Shown in pieces: positions 53,777 through 64,000 of a DNA stretch of 64,000 nucleotides (the first letter of the stretch is position 1; every line of letters starts with the position of its first letter). The notes under the pieces were generated by a model that searched no databases, was not told where the DNA came from, and saw nothing but the letters and a program-made list of their open reading frames with translations. Both the position numbers and the translations under genes were made by a program. Source of the stretch: an uncultured Flavobacteriales bacterium (GTDB lineage: Bacteria; Bacteroidota; Bacteroidia; Flavobacteriales; BACL11); contig CASIBH010000002.1 of the NCBI GenBank assembly GCA_949372805.1, forward strand, positions 1 to 64,000, given 5' to 3'.

Positions 53777-54698
53777 TCTTGTTATTGGAACTAGAGGAAG
53801 TAAGTTAGCCTTATACCAAGCTAATCTTGTTAAAGAGGAGCTTTTAAGTTTTTTTCCAAAAAAAGATATTTCTATAAAAATTATTAAAACAAAAGGAGAT
53901 CAGCTAATAGAGAAATCTCTTACCTCTTTATTAGATAAAGGTTTTTTTACTAAAGAAATCCAAGATCAATTATATGCTGGTGATATAGATTTAGCTGTTC
54001 ATAGTCTAAAAGACCTGCCAACAGAGCTCCCCTTTCAAAGTAATATTGGCGCTATCCTTAAAAGAGAAGATCATAGAGATGTTTTTATAAGTAGCAACCA
54101 TAAAGCTTTAAGTGAATTTTCATCTAGTGATATAATTGGTACATCATCATTAAGAAGAAAAACTCAGCTCTTAAAATATAATCCATCTCTTAATATCAAG
54201 GAAATAAGAGGTAATGTTGATACGAGAATAAATAAAATGTTACAGGGGGATTATGATGCTATTGTTATGGCTGCAGCGGGAGTAAAAAGATTAGGCCTTC
54301 AAAAGTATATTACTGATTACTTTGATACTGATCTTATGCTTACAGCCCCAGGTCAGGGAGCTATAGCTGTTGAAGTTAGATCTGATGATCCTATAACAAA
54401 AGATATTGTATCTAAAATAAATGATGAGTCCACTCAAGTATGCGTAAATACTGAGCGTGACTTTTTAAGAAAACTTGGGGGAGGCTGTCAGGTTCCTTTT
54501 GCTTCTCATGCAGAAATAACTGGCTCAAGTATTACTATTGATGCCCTTGTTAATTCATTGGATGGAAAACAAAGTTTTAGAGAACAAAAAACTGTTGATT
54601 TAAACCAAGTACATATCCTTGGAGAGAATATTGCAGACACGATCTTATTAAAAGGTGCAGATAGCATTATTGAAGAGCTTAAAAAATCTAATATTTAA
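53766..54698 (+). CDS. hemC: Hydroxymethylbilane synthase
   Basis: IGTRGSKLALYQA, VHSLKDLPTE, LGGGCQVPFASHA. Confidence 0.96.
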   Translation: MKDSLVIGTRGSKLALYQANLVKEELLSFFPKKDISIKIIKTKGDQLIEKSLTSLLDKGFFTKEIQDQLYAGDIDLAVHSLKDLPTELPFQSNIGAILKREDHRDVFISSNHKALSEFSSSDIIGTSSLRRKTQLLKYNPSLNIKEIRGNVDTRINKMLQGDYDAIVMAAAGVKRLGLQKYITDYFDTDLMLTAPGQGAIAVEVRSDDPITKDIVSKINDESTQVCVNTERDFLRKLGGGCQVPFASHAEITGSSITIDALVNSLDGKQSFREQKTVDLNQVHILGENIADTILLKGADSIIEELKKSNI

Positions 54699-54701
54699 GC
54701 T

Positions 54702-55427
54702 ATGAAAGTTAGAGATATTATACTTACAAATAGTGGCGATACTTCATCTTTTAATTCTCTTATAGATAGCGGCTTTGTTTTGCATCATTATCCAATGATT
54801 GAAATTTTTCATCAAGAACTAAGACCTTTTTCTCTTGATCAGTATGACTTTTATGTTTTTACTAGCAAGAATGGTGTAGATTCATTTTTTAATGCTCCAT
54901 TTATAAAGGTTCAATATGAAAAGAAAATCTCTACTATATGTCTGGGAGAAAAAACAGCAAAAAAAATTAGAGAGTTTGGAGTTGTTCCTTCATTTATTTC
55001 TACTTCTAATTATTCAAAAGATCTCTCTAAAGAACTCTTAAAAATAGATCTCTTAAAAAATAAGAAAGTTCTCTTAGTTCAAGGAAATCTTGCTAGTGAT
55101 TTACTATACAATAATTTAAAAAATATTTGTAATGTAGAGAGAGTAAATTCCTATTCAACTCTTATTCAAGAAAACTTAAATAATGATTTAAATAGTTTAA
55201 TTGAAAATATGAATTCTATATCAATATTTTCAAGTCCTTCATCCTTTGAAGGTTTTGAAAAATTTTATGATATATCAAAAACAAATATTGTTTCTATTGG
55301 AAAGACTACTACAAATTATATTAAAAGTAAGGGGTTTAATCCAATAATAACATCAAAAAATCAGAGTTTTGAATCTTTATCTAAAGAAATTATTAATTAT
55401 TTTAATCTAGATATAATTAACATATGA
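54702..55427 (+). CDS. hemD: Uroporphyrinogen-III synthase
   Basis: Weakly conserved family; YVFTSKNGVDSFF, position between hemC and hemB. Confidence 0.85.
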   Translation: MKVRDIILTNSGDTSSFNSLIDSGFVLHHYPMIEIFHQELRPFSLDQYDFYVFTSKNGVDSFFNAPFIKVQYEKKISTICLGEKTAKKIREFGVVPSFISTSNYSKDLSKELLKIDLLKNKKVLLVQGNLASDLLYNNLKNICNVERVNSYSTLIQENLNNDLNSLIENMNSISIFSSPSSFEGFEKFYDISKTNIVSIGKTTTNYIKSKGFNPIITSKNQSFESLSKEIINYFNLDIINI

Positions 55428-56395
55428 GCTATCCTAAAACAAGATTAAGAAGACTAAGATATAATCCTTTACTAAGGGATTTAGTAAGGGAAACACAGCT
55501 TTCTACAAATGATCTTATTTATCCATTATTTGTATGTGAGGGTGAGAATATAAAAAATGAAATCCCTTCTATGCCTTCACAATATCAACTTTCAATTGAT
55601 AATCTTTTGCTTGAATGTAAAAGAGCTATATCAAAAGGAATAAAGAGTATACTATTATTTGGTATTCCAAAAGTTAAAGATGAAGAAGGTCATCTTGCTT
55701 GCTCCCAAAGTAGTATTGTTCAAAAGGCAATACTAGAGATTAGAAAAGAAAATTTAGATATTCTAGTGATTGCAGATGTGTGTAATTGCGAATATACTAC
55801 CCACGGACATTGTGGTACAATTGTTGATGGTGATGTTGATAATGATTTAACTTTAATAACATTAGCTAAACAAGCCGTTTCACTGGCTCAAGCTGGTGCA
55901 GATATTATTGCTCCCTCTGATATGATGGATGGTAGGGTAGCAGCAATAAGAGAAGCTTTAGATAATGCAGGCTTTTTAAAAATACCTATTCTTTCATACG
56001 CAGTAAAATATTCTTCTGCTTTTTATGGTCCTTTTAGAGATGCTGCCCAGAGTAGCCCTAAGTTTTTTGATAGAAAAACTTACCAAATGGATACCGCCAA
56101 CTCTAGTGAGGCTATAAGAGAAATACAAGAAGATTTAAATGAAGGAGCAGATATGATAATGGTAAAACCTGCTTTAAGCTATTTAGATATTATCTATAGG
56201 GTAAAACAATATTCTCATGTTCCAGTTGTTGCATATAGTGTTAGCGGGGAATATGCCATGGTAAAAGCTGCTTCTGAAAAAAAATGGATAGACCAAATGA
56301 GTGCTGCAATGGAAATAATCACCTCTATAAAAAGGGCAGGAGCAGATATTATTATTACTTATTATGCTCTTAGAGATAGCAGATTTTTTAAATAA
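55424..56395 (+). CDS. hemB: Delta-aminolevulinic acid dehydratase (porphobilinogen synthase)
   Basis: RLRRLRYNPLLRDLVRET, ADVCNCEYTTHGHCG, APSDMMDGRVAAIREALD, MVKPALSYLD. Confidence 0.97.
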   Translation: MSYPKTRLRRLRYNPLLRDLVRETQLSTNDLIYPLFVCEGENIKNEIPSMPSQYQLSIDNLLLECKRAISKGIKSILLFGIPKVKDEEGHLACSQSSIVQKAILEIRKENLDILVIADVCNCEYTTHGHCGTIVDGDVDNDLTLITLAKQAVSLAQAGADIIAPSDMMDGRVAAIREALDNAGFLKIPILSYAVKYSSAFYGPFRDAAQSSPKFFDRKTYQMDTANSSEAIREIQEDLNEGADMIMVKPALSYLDIIYRVKQYSHVPVVAYSVSGEYAMVKAASEKKWIDQMSAAMEIITSIKRAGADIIITYYALRDSRFFK

Positions 56396-56402
56396 AAAAT
56401 AA

Positions 56403-57692
56403 ATGAAATTAGATAATAGTATTAATGAATTTAAGTTAGCACAAGAAGTAATTCCCGGTGGAGTTAATTCCCCCGTTAGAGCTTTTAAAAGTGTTCATTG
56501 TTCCCCTATTTTTATTTCTAAAGCTAAAGGAAGTAAGATTTTTGATATCGATGGAAACGAATATATTGATTTTGTTTCTTCATGGGGCCCAATGATTCTT
56601 GGCCATGCTCATGATGATGTTTTAGATGCCATTAATACTACTGCAGCAAATGGTACCAGCTATGGTGCTCCAACAAGATTGGAGACTCTAATGGCTCAAA
56701 AGATCATAAGTATGATTCCTTCTGTTGAAAAAGTAAGGATGGTTAACTCTGGAACGGAAGCAACGATGAGTGCCATTAGACTGGCAAGGGGTTTTACAAA
56801 GAAGGAAGCAATTATTAAATTCTCAGGAAATTATCATGGCCATGGCGATAGCTTTTTAATTAAAGCAGGTTCTGGAGCTCTTACATTGGGTCTGCCGGAT
56901 AGCCCTGGAGTAACAAAAAATACTGCTAAAGATACATTGATAGCGGAATATAATGATTTAGATTCTGTAGAGAAATTACTAAAAGAGAAAATAGATGGTG
57001 TAGCGGCAATTATTGTTGAGCCTGTAGCAGGAAATATGGGTCTTGTACTTCCCAATAAAACTTTTTTACAAGGACTTAGGGATTTATCGGATAAATATAA
57101 TTGTGTACTAATATTTGATGAAGTCATGACAGGTTTTCGACTCGCTCCTGGAGGCGCTCAAGAATACTATAATGTTAAAGCAGATTTAACAACTTTAGGT
57201 AAAATTATTGGTGGTGGTCTGCCAGTTGGAGCTTATGGTGGAAAAAAGGAGATAATGGATTTTTTAGCTCCAAATGGTCCTGTTTATCAGGCTGGAACAC
57301 TTTCAGGTAATCCACTGGCTATGTCAGCGGGGCTTACTGTCTTAAATAAACTTGATTATAATTTTTATGCAAACCTTGAGTATATATCAAGTAAAATTCA
57401 TCAAGGCTTACTTAATAATATTAAAGAGACCAATACAAATGCCATAGTAAATAGAAATGGCTCAATGCTTACTCTTTTCTTTACCGATTTAGATGGAATC
57501 AATAACTATGAGGACGCTATAAAATGTGACACAGAAAAGTTTGCTGACTACTTTCAGATTATGTTAGAACAAGGAATTTATCTTCCTCCTTCACCTTACG
57601 AATGTTTGTTCTTCTCTTCATCCTTAGATGATAATGATATAAATAAATTTATTAATGCTAATAAAATAGCACTTGAAAAGTTAAAAAAATGA
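56403..57692 (+). CDS. hemL: Glutamate-1-semialdehyde 2,1-aminomutase
   Basis: VIPGGVNSPVRAF, MVNSGTEATMSAIRLARG, FDEVMTGFR, TLGKIIGGGLPVGAYGG. Confidence 0.97.
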   Translation: MKLDNSINEFKLAQEVIPGGVNSPVRAFKSVHCSPIFISKAKGSKIFDIDGNEYIDFVSSWGPMILGHAHDDVLDAINTTAANGTSYGAPTRLETLMAQKIISMIPSVEKVRMVNSGTEATMSAIRLARGFTKKEAIIKFSGNYHGHGDSFLIKAGSGALTLGLPDSPGVTKNTAKDTLIAEYNDLDSVEKLLKEKIDGVAAIIVEPVAGNMGLVLPNKTFLQGLRDLSDKYNCVLIFDEVMTGFRLAPGGAQEYYNVKADLTTLGKIIGGGLPVGAYGGKKEIMDFLAPNGPVYQAGTLSGNPLAMSAGLTVLNKLDYNFYANLEYISSKIHQGLLNNIKETNTNAIVNRNGSMLTLFFTDLDGINNYEDAIKCDTEKFADYFQIMLEQGIYLPPSPYECLFFSSSLDDNDINKFINANKIALEKLKK

Positions 57693-58720
57693 ATTCTATT
57701 TTCTTAGATACTTTAAATAATAAACACACTTCTAGACCTCCGGTTTGGTTTATGAGACAAGCAGGAAGGATTTTACCTTCTTATCAAGAGATTAAAAAAA
57801 ATTATACTTTCTCTCAGATGATGAAAGACCCTGATTTAGCAGCTAAAGTTACATTACTTCCTATTGATGATTTAGGGGTTGACGCTGCAATTTTATTCTC
57901 AGATATTTTAATTGTTCCAGAGGCCTTGGGGATGGGATTAGAATTCACAGCTAAAGGACCTCTTTTTGATAACCCTCTTACAAAATATGATAAACCCTCT
58001 CAAGCTCTTGTAAAGGATTTAGCAAAGCTTGATCACGTTTATAAAAATATTGAAAAAGTTTTATCTGTTAGAAAAAATGATACTCCACTAATAGGATTTT
58101 GTGGCGGCCCTTTGACTACCTTTTGTTTTATGTTTAGAGGTCATGTAAGAGATGTAACATTTAATGATGCAATTAAATTTTTGTATTCTAATCCCAAAGA
58201 AAGCATGAAAATCCTTGATGCTCTTGTTGAAACATCTATTGAATATGCTAGAAATCAAGTTAAACATGGTATTGAATGTTTTCAGCTTTTTGAAACTTAC
58301 GGGGGCCTAATTCCAGAAGATTTATATAACGAAATCTTTCTTCCTTTATCAAAAAAGATTTTAAATAGTGTTAGAGATATGGGTATTCCTACCATATTTT
58401 TTCCAAAGAATTTTGGTAATGGTTTAAAGTATATCAATAAAGATATATGTGATTTTGTTAGTGTTGATTGGCAAGCAAACCTTTATCATGCTAGAAAGCT
58501 TGTTGACAAGGAAGTAGGTGTCCAAGGAAATATAGATCCTAGGCTACTATATTCTGATTATAGTGTGATTGAAAAGGAGTTAGAGAAATTGATTCCTTTT
58601 GGTCAAGAAAATCAAGATTGGATTATAAATTTAGGTCACGGTTTTCTTCCTGATATTGATCATAAAAAAGCAAAATTTGTTGTTGATTGGATAAAAGATA
58701 CTAATTGGAAAAGAAATTAA
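57689..58720 (+). CDS. hemE: Uroporphyrinogen decarboxylase
   Basis: RPPVWFMRQAGRILPSYQ, AAILFSDILIVPEALG. Confidence 0.97.
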   Translation: MNSIFLDTLNNKHTSRPPVWFMRQAGRILPSYQEIKKNYTFSQMMKDPDLAAKVTLLPIDDLGVDAAILFSDILIVPEALGMGLEFTAKGPLFDNPLTKYDKPSQALVKDLAKLDHVYKNIEKVLSVRKNDTPLIGFCGGPLTTFCFMFRGHVRDVTFNDAIKFLYSNPKESMKILDALVETSIEYARNQVKHGIECFQLFETYGGLIPEDLYNEIFLPLSKKILNSVRDMGIPTIFFPKNFGNGLKYINKDICDFVSVDWQANLYHARKLVDKEVGVQGNIDPRLLYSDYSVIEKELEKLIPFGQENQDWIINLGHGFLPDIDHKKAKFVVDWIKDTNWKRN

Positions 58721-58721
58721 T

Positions 58722-60098
58722 ATGAAAGTAGATTCGGATTTTTTAAAGAAATATAATACCTCTGGACCAAGATATACATCTTATCCTCCAGCAACATTTT
58801 TCACAGATAAGTTTACTAATATAGACTTGAAAAATAGTGTTATAATTTCTAATGCAGAAAAACCCTCCAGTATATCAATTTATATACATATCCCTTTTTG
58901 TCCGCAGCTATGTCATTTTTGTGGCTGCACTACTCAAACAGGATATACAAAGCCTTTCCTTGAAAGTTATGTTGAAGCAATAATAATGGAGATAGAGCTT
59001 GTTGCTAGTGATATTGATAGCTCAAGAATTTTAACTCAAGTTCATTGGGGTGGTGGAACACCAAATGCTATTGATTATAAGTATATAAAGCAAATTACTG
59101 ATTGCATTAAATCAAATTTCACTTTTGATAATGAATATGAAATGGCAATAGAATGTAGCCCAGCGTATTTTGAGTTTAAGCATATTGAACTTCTTAAGGA
59201 ATATGGTTTTAATAGAATTAGTGTAGGTGTTCAGGATTTTGAAAAAAATGTTCTAGATGCAATTAATAGAGAGCCTTCAAAACTTCCTTTAGAAGATATA
59301 GTTGCTAAAATTAGAAAGGAAGGGTTTACAGGAACAAATATTGATTTAGTTTATGGTTTGCCACTGCAAACAGTGGAGAGTTTTAATAAAACTGTTGATA
59401 GAGCTATAAAACTTGGGACAGATAGAATTGTTACTTTCTCTTACGCCCATGTTCCATCTGTAATACCTAGACAAAAAACATTAGAAAAAATAGGTTTCCC
59501 TCTGCCTTCAGAAAAAGCAATTATGTATCAAAATGCATATGATAAATTAATTGGTGCTGGATACATTGCTATTGGAATGGACCATTTTGCCTTACCACAT
59601 GATGAATTAGCTATTGCCCTGAAAAATAAAACCCTACATAGAAATTTCCAGGGTTATTGCACTAGATTGACAACAGGTCAGGTCTATGGATTTGGAGCTT
59701 CTTCTATTAGTCAATTACATTCAGCATATAGTCAGAATGAAAAGAATGCTGCTAAATATGTTAATAGAATAAAGAAAGAAGGTTTAGCTGTAATAAGAGG
59801 CTATTCTATGAGTAAAGATGAGAAAATTATCCGTGCTGTTATTAATTCAGTCATGTGTAATTATTTTATTGATTTCAATTCTGTTGCTAATGATTTTGAA
59901 ATTAATATGGCTGAAGTTTACAATGCAGTAGATTTTTCAATGGATAAATTTCAAGATTTTATTGACGACGATTTAATGACTTTTAGTAACAACAGAATTA
60001 TAGTTAACACCCTTGGAAGGTTAGTAATAAGAAATATTGCTATGAAATTTGATCCTTTAGTAAATCAAGGTGTTGGTACATATTCAAAAACTATTTAA
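58722..60098 (+). CDS. hemN: Oxygen-independent coproporphyrinogen III oxidase
   Basis: GPRYTSYPPAT, IHIPFCPQLCHFCGC radical-SAM motif, HWGGGTPN. Confidence 0.96.
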   Translation: MKVDSDFLKKYNTSGPRYTSYPPATFFTDKFTNIDLKNSVIISNAEKPSSISIYIHIPFCPQLCHFCGCTTQTGYTKPFLESYVEAIIMEIELVASDIDSSRILTQVHWGGGTPNAIDYKYIKQITDCIKSNFTFDNEYEMAIECSPAYFEFKHIELLKEYGFNRISVGVQDFEKNVLDAINREPSKLPLEDIVAKIRKEGFTGTNIDLVYGLPLQTVESFNKTVDRAIKLGTDRIVTFSYAHVPSVIPRQKTLEKIGFPLPSEKAIMYQNAYDKLIGAGYIAIGMDHFALPHDELAIALKNKTLHRNFQGYCTRLTTGQVYGFGASSISQLHSAYSQNEKNAAKYVNRIKKEGLAVIRGYSMSKDEKIIRAVINSVMCNYFIDFNSVANDFEINMAEVYNAVDFSMDKFQDFIDDDLMTFSNNRIIVNTLGRLVIRNIAMKFDPLVNQGVGTYSKTI

Positions 60099-60100
60099 AA

Positions 60101-61105
60101 ATGAAAGGATTACTACTAATAAATTTAGGCTCACCAGATAGTACAGATGTAAAAGATGTTAAAAAATATTTAGCAGAATTTCTTATGGATGAAAGAGTAA
60201 TAGGTAAGAGTTATCTTTTTCGTCTTTTTCTTGTAAAAGGTATCATCTTAAACTTTAGACCTAAAAAATCTGCTGCTGCATATAAAAAAATCTGGTGGGA
60301 TGAAGGGTCACCTCTTATTGTTCTATCTCAAAGGCTTTTTGATAAGGTCAAGAATCTTGTTGACATGCCCTCAGCACTTGCAATGAGATATGGCTCTATG
60401 TCTATTAAAAAAGGTATTCAAGAGCTTCATGATCAAGGTGTAGATGAAATTACTGTTCTTCCTTTATATCCTCATTATGCTATGTCCTCATATGAATCTG
60501 TTGTTGTAAAGGTTGAGCAGGATATATCTAAGCATTTTAGTCACATATCAACTAATGTTATTCCAGCATTTTATAACGACCCATTGTACAAACAAGCAAT
60601 GATTAATAATGTAAAACATCACCTCAAGGGAATTGATTATGATTATATGCTTTTTTCTTATCATGGATTACCTGAGAGTCATTTAAAAATTTCTGATCCT
60701 ACTAATTTTCATTGTCAAGGAAACAACTGTTGCAATAAAGGTTCTGTTGCTCATACTACATGCTATAGACATCAAGTTTTTGAGACTACAAAAGATATTG
60801 TTAAGGGTCTTGGGCTAAAGGAAGGTACTTACAGTAATGCTTTCCAGTCTCGTTTAGCTAATGAGCCATGGCTTAAACCGTATACTGATTCAGAGCTTGA
60901 AAGGTTAGCAAAAGAAGGTATTAAAAAGGTGGTTGTTATTACACCAGCTTTTGTTACTGATTGTTTAGAGACTCTTGAGGAGATAGCTATGGAAGCTAAA
61001 GAAGAGTTTATGGAAGCTGGTGGAGAAGAATTTCATTATATCCCTTGCTTAAATGATAATGATGAATGGGCAGAAGTTATTTCTAAATGGTCAAAACAAT
61101 ACTAA
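60101..61105 (+). CDS. hemH: Ferrochelatase
   Basis: LLINLGSPDSTDVKDVKKYLAEFLMDERVI, YHGLPESHL, FQSRLANEPWLKPYTD. Confidence 0.96.
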   Translation: MKGLLLINLGSPDSTDVKDVKKYLAEFLMDERVIGKSYLFRLFLVKGIILNFRPKKSAAAYKKIWWDEGSPLIVLSQRLFDKVKNLVDMPSALAMRYGSMSIKKGIQELHDQGVDEITVLPLYPHYAMSSYESVVVKVEQDISKHFSHISTNVIPAFYNDPLYKQAMINNVKHHLKGIDYDYMLFSYHGLPESHLKISDPTNFHCQGNNCCNKGSVAHTTCYRHQVFETTKDIVKGLGLKEGTYSNAFQSRLANEPWLKPYTDSELERLAKEGIKKVVVITPAFVTDCLETLEEIAMEAKEEFMEAGGEEFHYIPCLNDNDEWAEVISKWSKQY

Positions 61106-61635
61106 TGAGCTATCTATATTTTAAATCTCTACACCTTATTTTTATGGTTTGCTGGTTTGCAGGTTTATTTTATCTTGTTAGATTATTTATTTATTTTAAA
61201 GAAAGTGAAAAAAAACCTAAAGTAGAAAGAACAGTTTTAGAGACTCAATTTACTTTAATGACTAAAAGGCTACTATATATTATTACTTGGCCTTCTGCTG
61301 TTTTAACAACAATTTTTGGTTTAAGTATGATTTACTTAAATACTGCCTTACTAGATAGTCAATGGATGAAAGTAAAACTGTGTTTTGTTTTTTTTCTTTT
61401 ACTATATACCTATTCATGTCAGATTATTTTTAATCAAATGAAAGAAGGGAAAATTAAATTCAAAAGTACTTCTCTTCGAATATGGAACGAAGTAGCAACT
61501 ATTTTTCTTTTCTCAATAATATTTCTGGCTGTTTTAAGAACAACTATCTCATGGCTTTTTGCAACCTTAGGTCTAATTCTGCTTGCTGTTATCTTAATGA
61601 TTTTAATTAAAATTTATAAAAGAATCTCTAGATAG
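61105..61635 (+). CDS. hemJ: HemJ/CopD-type membrane protein (putative protoporphyrinogen oxidase)
   Basis: MSYLYFKSLHLIFMVCWFAGLFYLVRLFIY, WMKVKL, RIWNEVAT; starts at the ferrochelatase stop (TAATG). Confidence 0.82.
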   Translation: MSYLYFKSLHLIFMVCWFAGLFYLVRLFIYFKESEKKPKVERTVLETQFTLMTKRLLYIITWPSAVLTTIFGLSMIYLNTALLDSQWMKVKLCFVFFLLLYTYSCQIIFNQMKEGKIKFKSTSLRIWNEVATIFLFSIIFLAVLRTTISWLFATLGLILLAVILMILIKIYKRISR

Positions 61636-61641
61636 CATAAT

Positions 61642-63492
61642 ATGATTAAGCTTGTAAATTATATAAAAAGAATTCTAGTTTTACTATTTATATATTTTCT
61701 AAGTAGGGTATGTTTTTTTATAAATAATTCTTCACTTTTTTTAGAGAATGAAAACTTTTATTCTGCCTCCTCAATATTTTTAATATTATTTGAATCAATT
61801 CGTTTTGATCTATCTATTCTACTATATATCAATGTTTTAGTATTTGTATTAATGCTTTTCCCAACTAACTTATATTTTAAGTTATGGTATAAAAAATTAA
61901 TTGATTTTGTTTTTATGTTGTGCAATATTCCCTTTATAGTAATAAACAATATTGACATAGAGTTTTTCCAATTTAATCAGAAAAGAATTACAAATGATTT
62001 TATTGATTTAATGTTTCTGGGAAATGATTTTTTACAAACTCTTCCTTCATACACTGTTGAGCATTGGCCTATTCTTATAGTTACAGCAATTCAAGTTTAT
62101 TTTCTCTTTAAAATAAAAGATATTAAGCCTTCAAAAATTAAATTAAATTTTAATTCAATATTTAAATCTTCTTTAGTTTTTGTTTTCTCTTCACTCATTT
62201 TTGTGCTTGGAGCCAGGGGAGGAACACAACTAAAACCATTGAAAATAATAAATGCTGGAGAAATTTCTAATCCTGCTTTTTCTAGTTTGATTTTAAATAC
62301 TCCTTTTTGTTTTCTTCATTCTTTTAGTGATAGCAAATTAAAAAAGTATACTTATTTTAATGATAAGGAGCTAAATGCTATTTACAATCCAAAACATTTG
62401 TCTGCAAATAATTTAATGGATAAAAAAAATGTTGTCATAATTATTATGGAAAGCTTATCTAAAGAATTTGTGGGCTATTATAATGATACGGGCTTAACAC
62501 CTTTTCTTGATAGCTTGTCTAATCATTCATTAGTATTTAACAACGCTTTTGCTAATGGCTTACGCTCTATTGAGGCACTTCCAGCAATTACGGCATCTAT
62601 TCCAACACTTTCAAATACTCCTTTTATTACTTCTTCATATTCTCAAAATAATTTTAATAGTATGGCTTCATTATTAAATAAGAAGGGATATTCTACTTCT
62701 TTCTTTCATGGTGGAACAAAAGGCACTATGGGTTTCTATGGATACTGTAAAAAAGCAGGTTTTAAGAAATATTATGGATTAGAAGAGTATAACAATAACC
62801 AAGACTATGATGGCAGCTGGGGGATATATGATGAGCCATTTTTTAAGTTCTTTGCAAATAAATTAAGTGCTGAAACAAAACCATTTTTTTCTACATTCTT
62901 TTCTCTTTCAGCACATCCTCCGTATAGTCTACCTAAAAAGTATTTAAATAATTTTAAAGCTGGAAAATTAGAAATTCATAAACTAATTCAATATTCAGAC
63001 TTTTCACTAAAAACTTTTTTCAATTCTATTAAGAATGAAAAATGGTTTTCTAATACAATATTTGTTATTACAGCTGATCATACTTCACCAAAATCTGCAG
63101 ATTCAAAATACAAGAACAGGGTAGGGAGATATTCTATTCCTATGCTGTTTTATGCTCCAGCACTAAATATTAAGGGGGTAGATTCAACTATAACACAACA
63201 AATTGATATTATGCCTACTCTCTTAGATTTGTTAAATTATGAAGATGATTTTTTTGCTTTTGGAGAATCTGTTTTTAATAAAGATGGATGGGCAATTCAT
63301 TATAATAACAAGAGATATTGTTTGATTACAGAAAATGGTATTATAAACAATATTGATACCATTTATAATAATTATTCTAGCTGGAAACTTAAGGATTCAG
63401 TTCCAATAAACAATATTTCAAAAAATAAACTAAAAGCTATAAAACAGGTATATTCTAATACTATGAATAATAATAATTTGATTGTAAAATGA
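61642..63492 (+). CDS. LTA synthase / sulfatase-family membrane phosphotransferase
   Basis: Five N-terminal hydrophobic helices, VVIIIMESLSKEFVG, ITADHTSP, YSIPMLFYAP. Confidence 0.88.
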   Translation: MIKLVNYIKRILVLLFIYFLSRVCFFINNSSLFLENENFYSASSIFLILFESIRFDLSILLYINVLVFVLMLFPTNLYFKLWYKKLIDFVFMLCNIPFIVINNIDIEFFQFNQKRITNDFIDLMFLGNDFLQTLPSYTVEHWPILIVTAIQVYFLFKIKDIKPSKIKLNFNSIFKSSLVFVFSSLIFVLGARGGTQLKPLKIINAGEISNPAFSSLILNTPFCFLHSFSDSKLKKYTYFNDKELNAIYNPKHLSANNLMDKKNVVIIIMESLSKEFVGYYNDTGLTPFLDSLSNHSLVFNNAFANGLRSIEALPAITASIPTLSNTPFITSSYSQNNFNSMASLLNKKGYSTSFFHGGTKGTMGFYGYCKKAGFKKYYGLEEYNNNQDYDGSWGIYDEPFFKFFANKLSAETKPFFSTFFSLSAHPPYSLPKKYLNNFKAGKLEIHKLIQYSDFSLKTFFNSIKNEKWFSNTIFVITADHTSPKSADSKYKNRVGRYSIPMLFYAPALNIKGVDSTITQQIDIMPTLLDLLNYEDDFFAFGESVFNKDGWAIHYNNKRYCLITENGIINNIDTIYNNYSSWKLKDSVPINNISKNKLKAIKQVYSNTMNNNNLIVK

Positions 63493-64000
63493 AATTGAAA
63501 TATATTTTATTTCCACTTCTTTTGGTTTTTTATTTTATCTTCTATCAATTAAATATACTTGATATTTCTAGTGACGTTTTTTATGATAATTCTAATAAAT
63601 TATGGGCTCATAGAATTTTAGATCCCCAGAAAGTTAACGATCTTAAAGAGGAATTTATTGGCTATGAGATAGATGTTTTTTTTAATAATGATAAAAATAT
63701 ATTTGATGTACGTCATCATGGTGTAACTAATGATATTGACTTAGTTACCTTTTTAAATGAAATTGAAAATCTTCATTTAATAAAATTTTGGATTGATTTT
63801 AAAAACCTTAATTCATTAAATGTAGAATCAGCTATTTTTACTTTAGATAAAATTGCTTTGGAATTTGATGTTAAATCAAATATTATAATTGAATCTAAAA
63901 ATATCAATTTATTAAGTGCTTTTAAATTAAAAGGTTTTTTTATTAGTTACTGGCTTCCTAGTTTTCATGTTTTTAAGAGTGTCTTTAATATTTTAAACAT
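63489..64000 (+). CDS. Glycerophosphodiester phosphodiesterase-like protein, truncated by window end
   Basis: ATG overlapping previous stop (ATGA); LWAHRILDPQKV...EFIGYEIDVFFNNDKNIFDVRHHG. Confidence 0.55.
   Translation, partial: MKLKYILFPLLLVFYFIFYQLNILDISSDVFYDNSNKLWAHRILDPQKVNDLKEEFIGYEIDVFFNNDKNIFDVRHHGVTNDIDLVTFLNEIENLHLIKFWIDFKNLNSLNVESAIFTLDKIALEFDVKSNIIIESKNINLLSAFKLKGFFISYWLPSFHVFKSVFNILN

Noticed and set aside
1-64000. Prophage, integrative element, toxin-antitoxin or defence island
   Set aside because: No integrase, transposase, capsid, restriction or TA-like genes recognised; the gene content reads as core metabolism plus secreted proteins.

Overview
AT-rich chromosomal window from a marine-type Bacteroidetes (Flavobacteriia-like), inferred from T9SS sorting domains, TAnnTTTG promoter boxes, and a green-tuned proteorhodopsin next to blh. 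The window is mostly ordinary chromosome with many secreted proteins. I found no phage, transposase, CRISPR, rRNA or tRNA. Main blocks: (1) large T9SS-type secreted repeat proteins at 1-1719, 13440-16935, 21772-26025, 26135-27583, 39206-41320 and about 41510-49448. Several share Cys-rich GCTDPxAxNYxxxAxxDDGSC repeats and a similar C-terminal module. (2) Eight unrelated secreted proteins (two PHB-depolymerase-like esterases, Kelch protein, two cupredoxins, cyclophilin, EEP nuclease, one unknown) end in the same compact ~37-aa C-terminal tag, ending roughly as Y-D-D-G-[ST]-[VI]-E-K-K-[IV]-[IL]-x-[KEQ]. It resembles a shortened T9SS CTD and is my best candidate for something under-described. (3) Proteorhodopsin (D97/T101/E108-like, Met at the 105-like tuning position) plus blh. 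(4) A nine-gene heme operon hemA-C-D-B-L-E-N-H-J preceded by a TonB receptor. (5) A cluster of single-base indels at about 15.5-20.4 kb that breaks a GH16 gene, two photolyase-family genes and an esterase. It looks more like consensus error than old decay. Calls are from reading the sequence and ORF translations; no database search was run.
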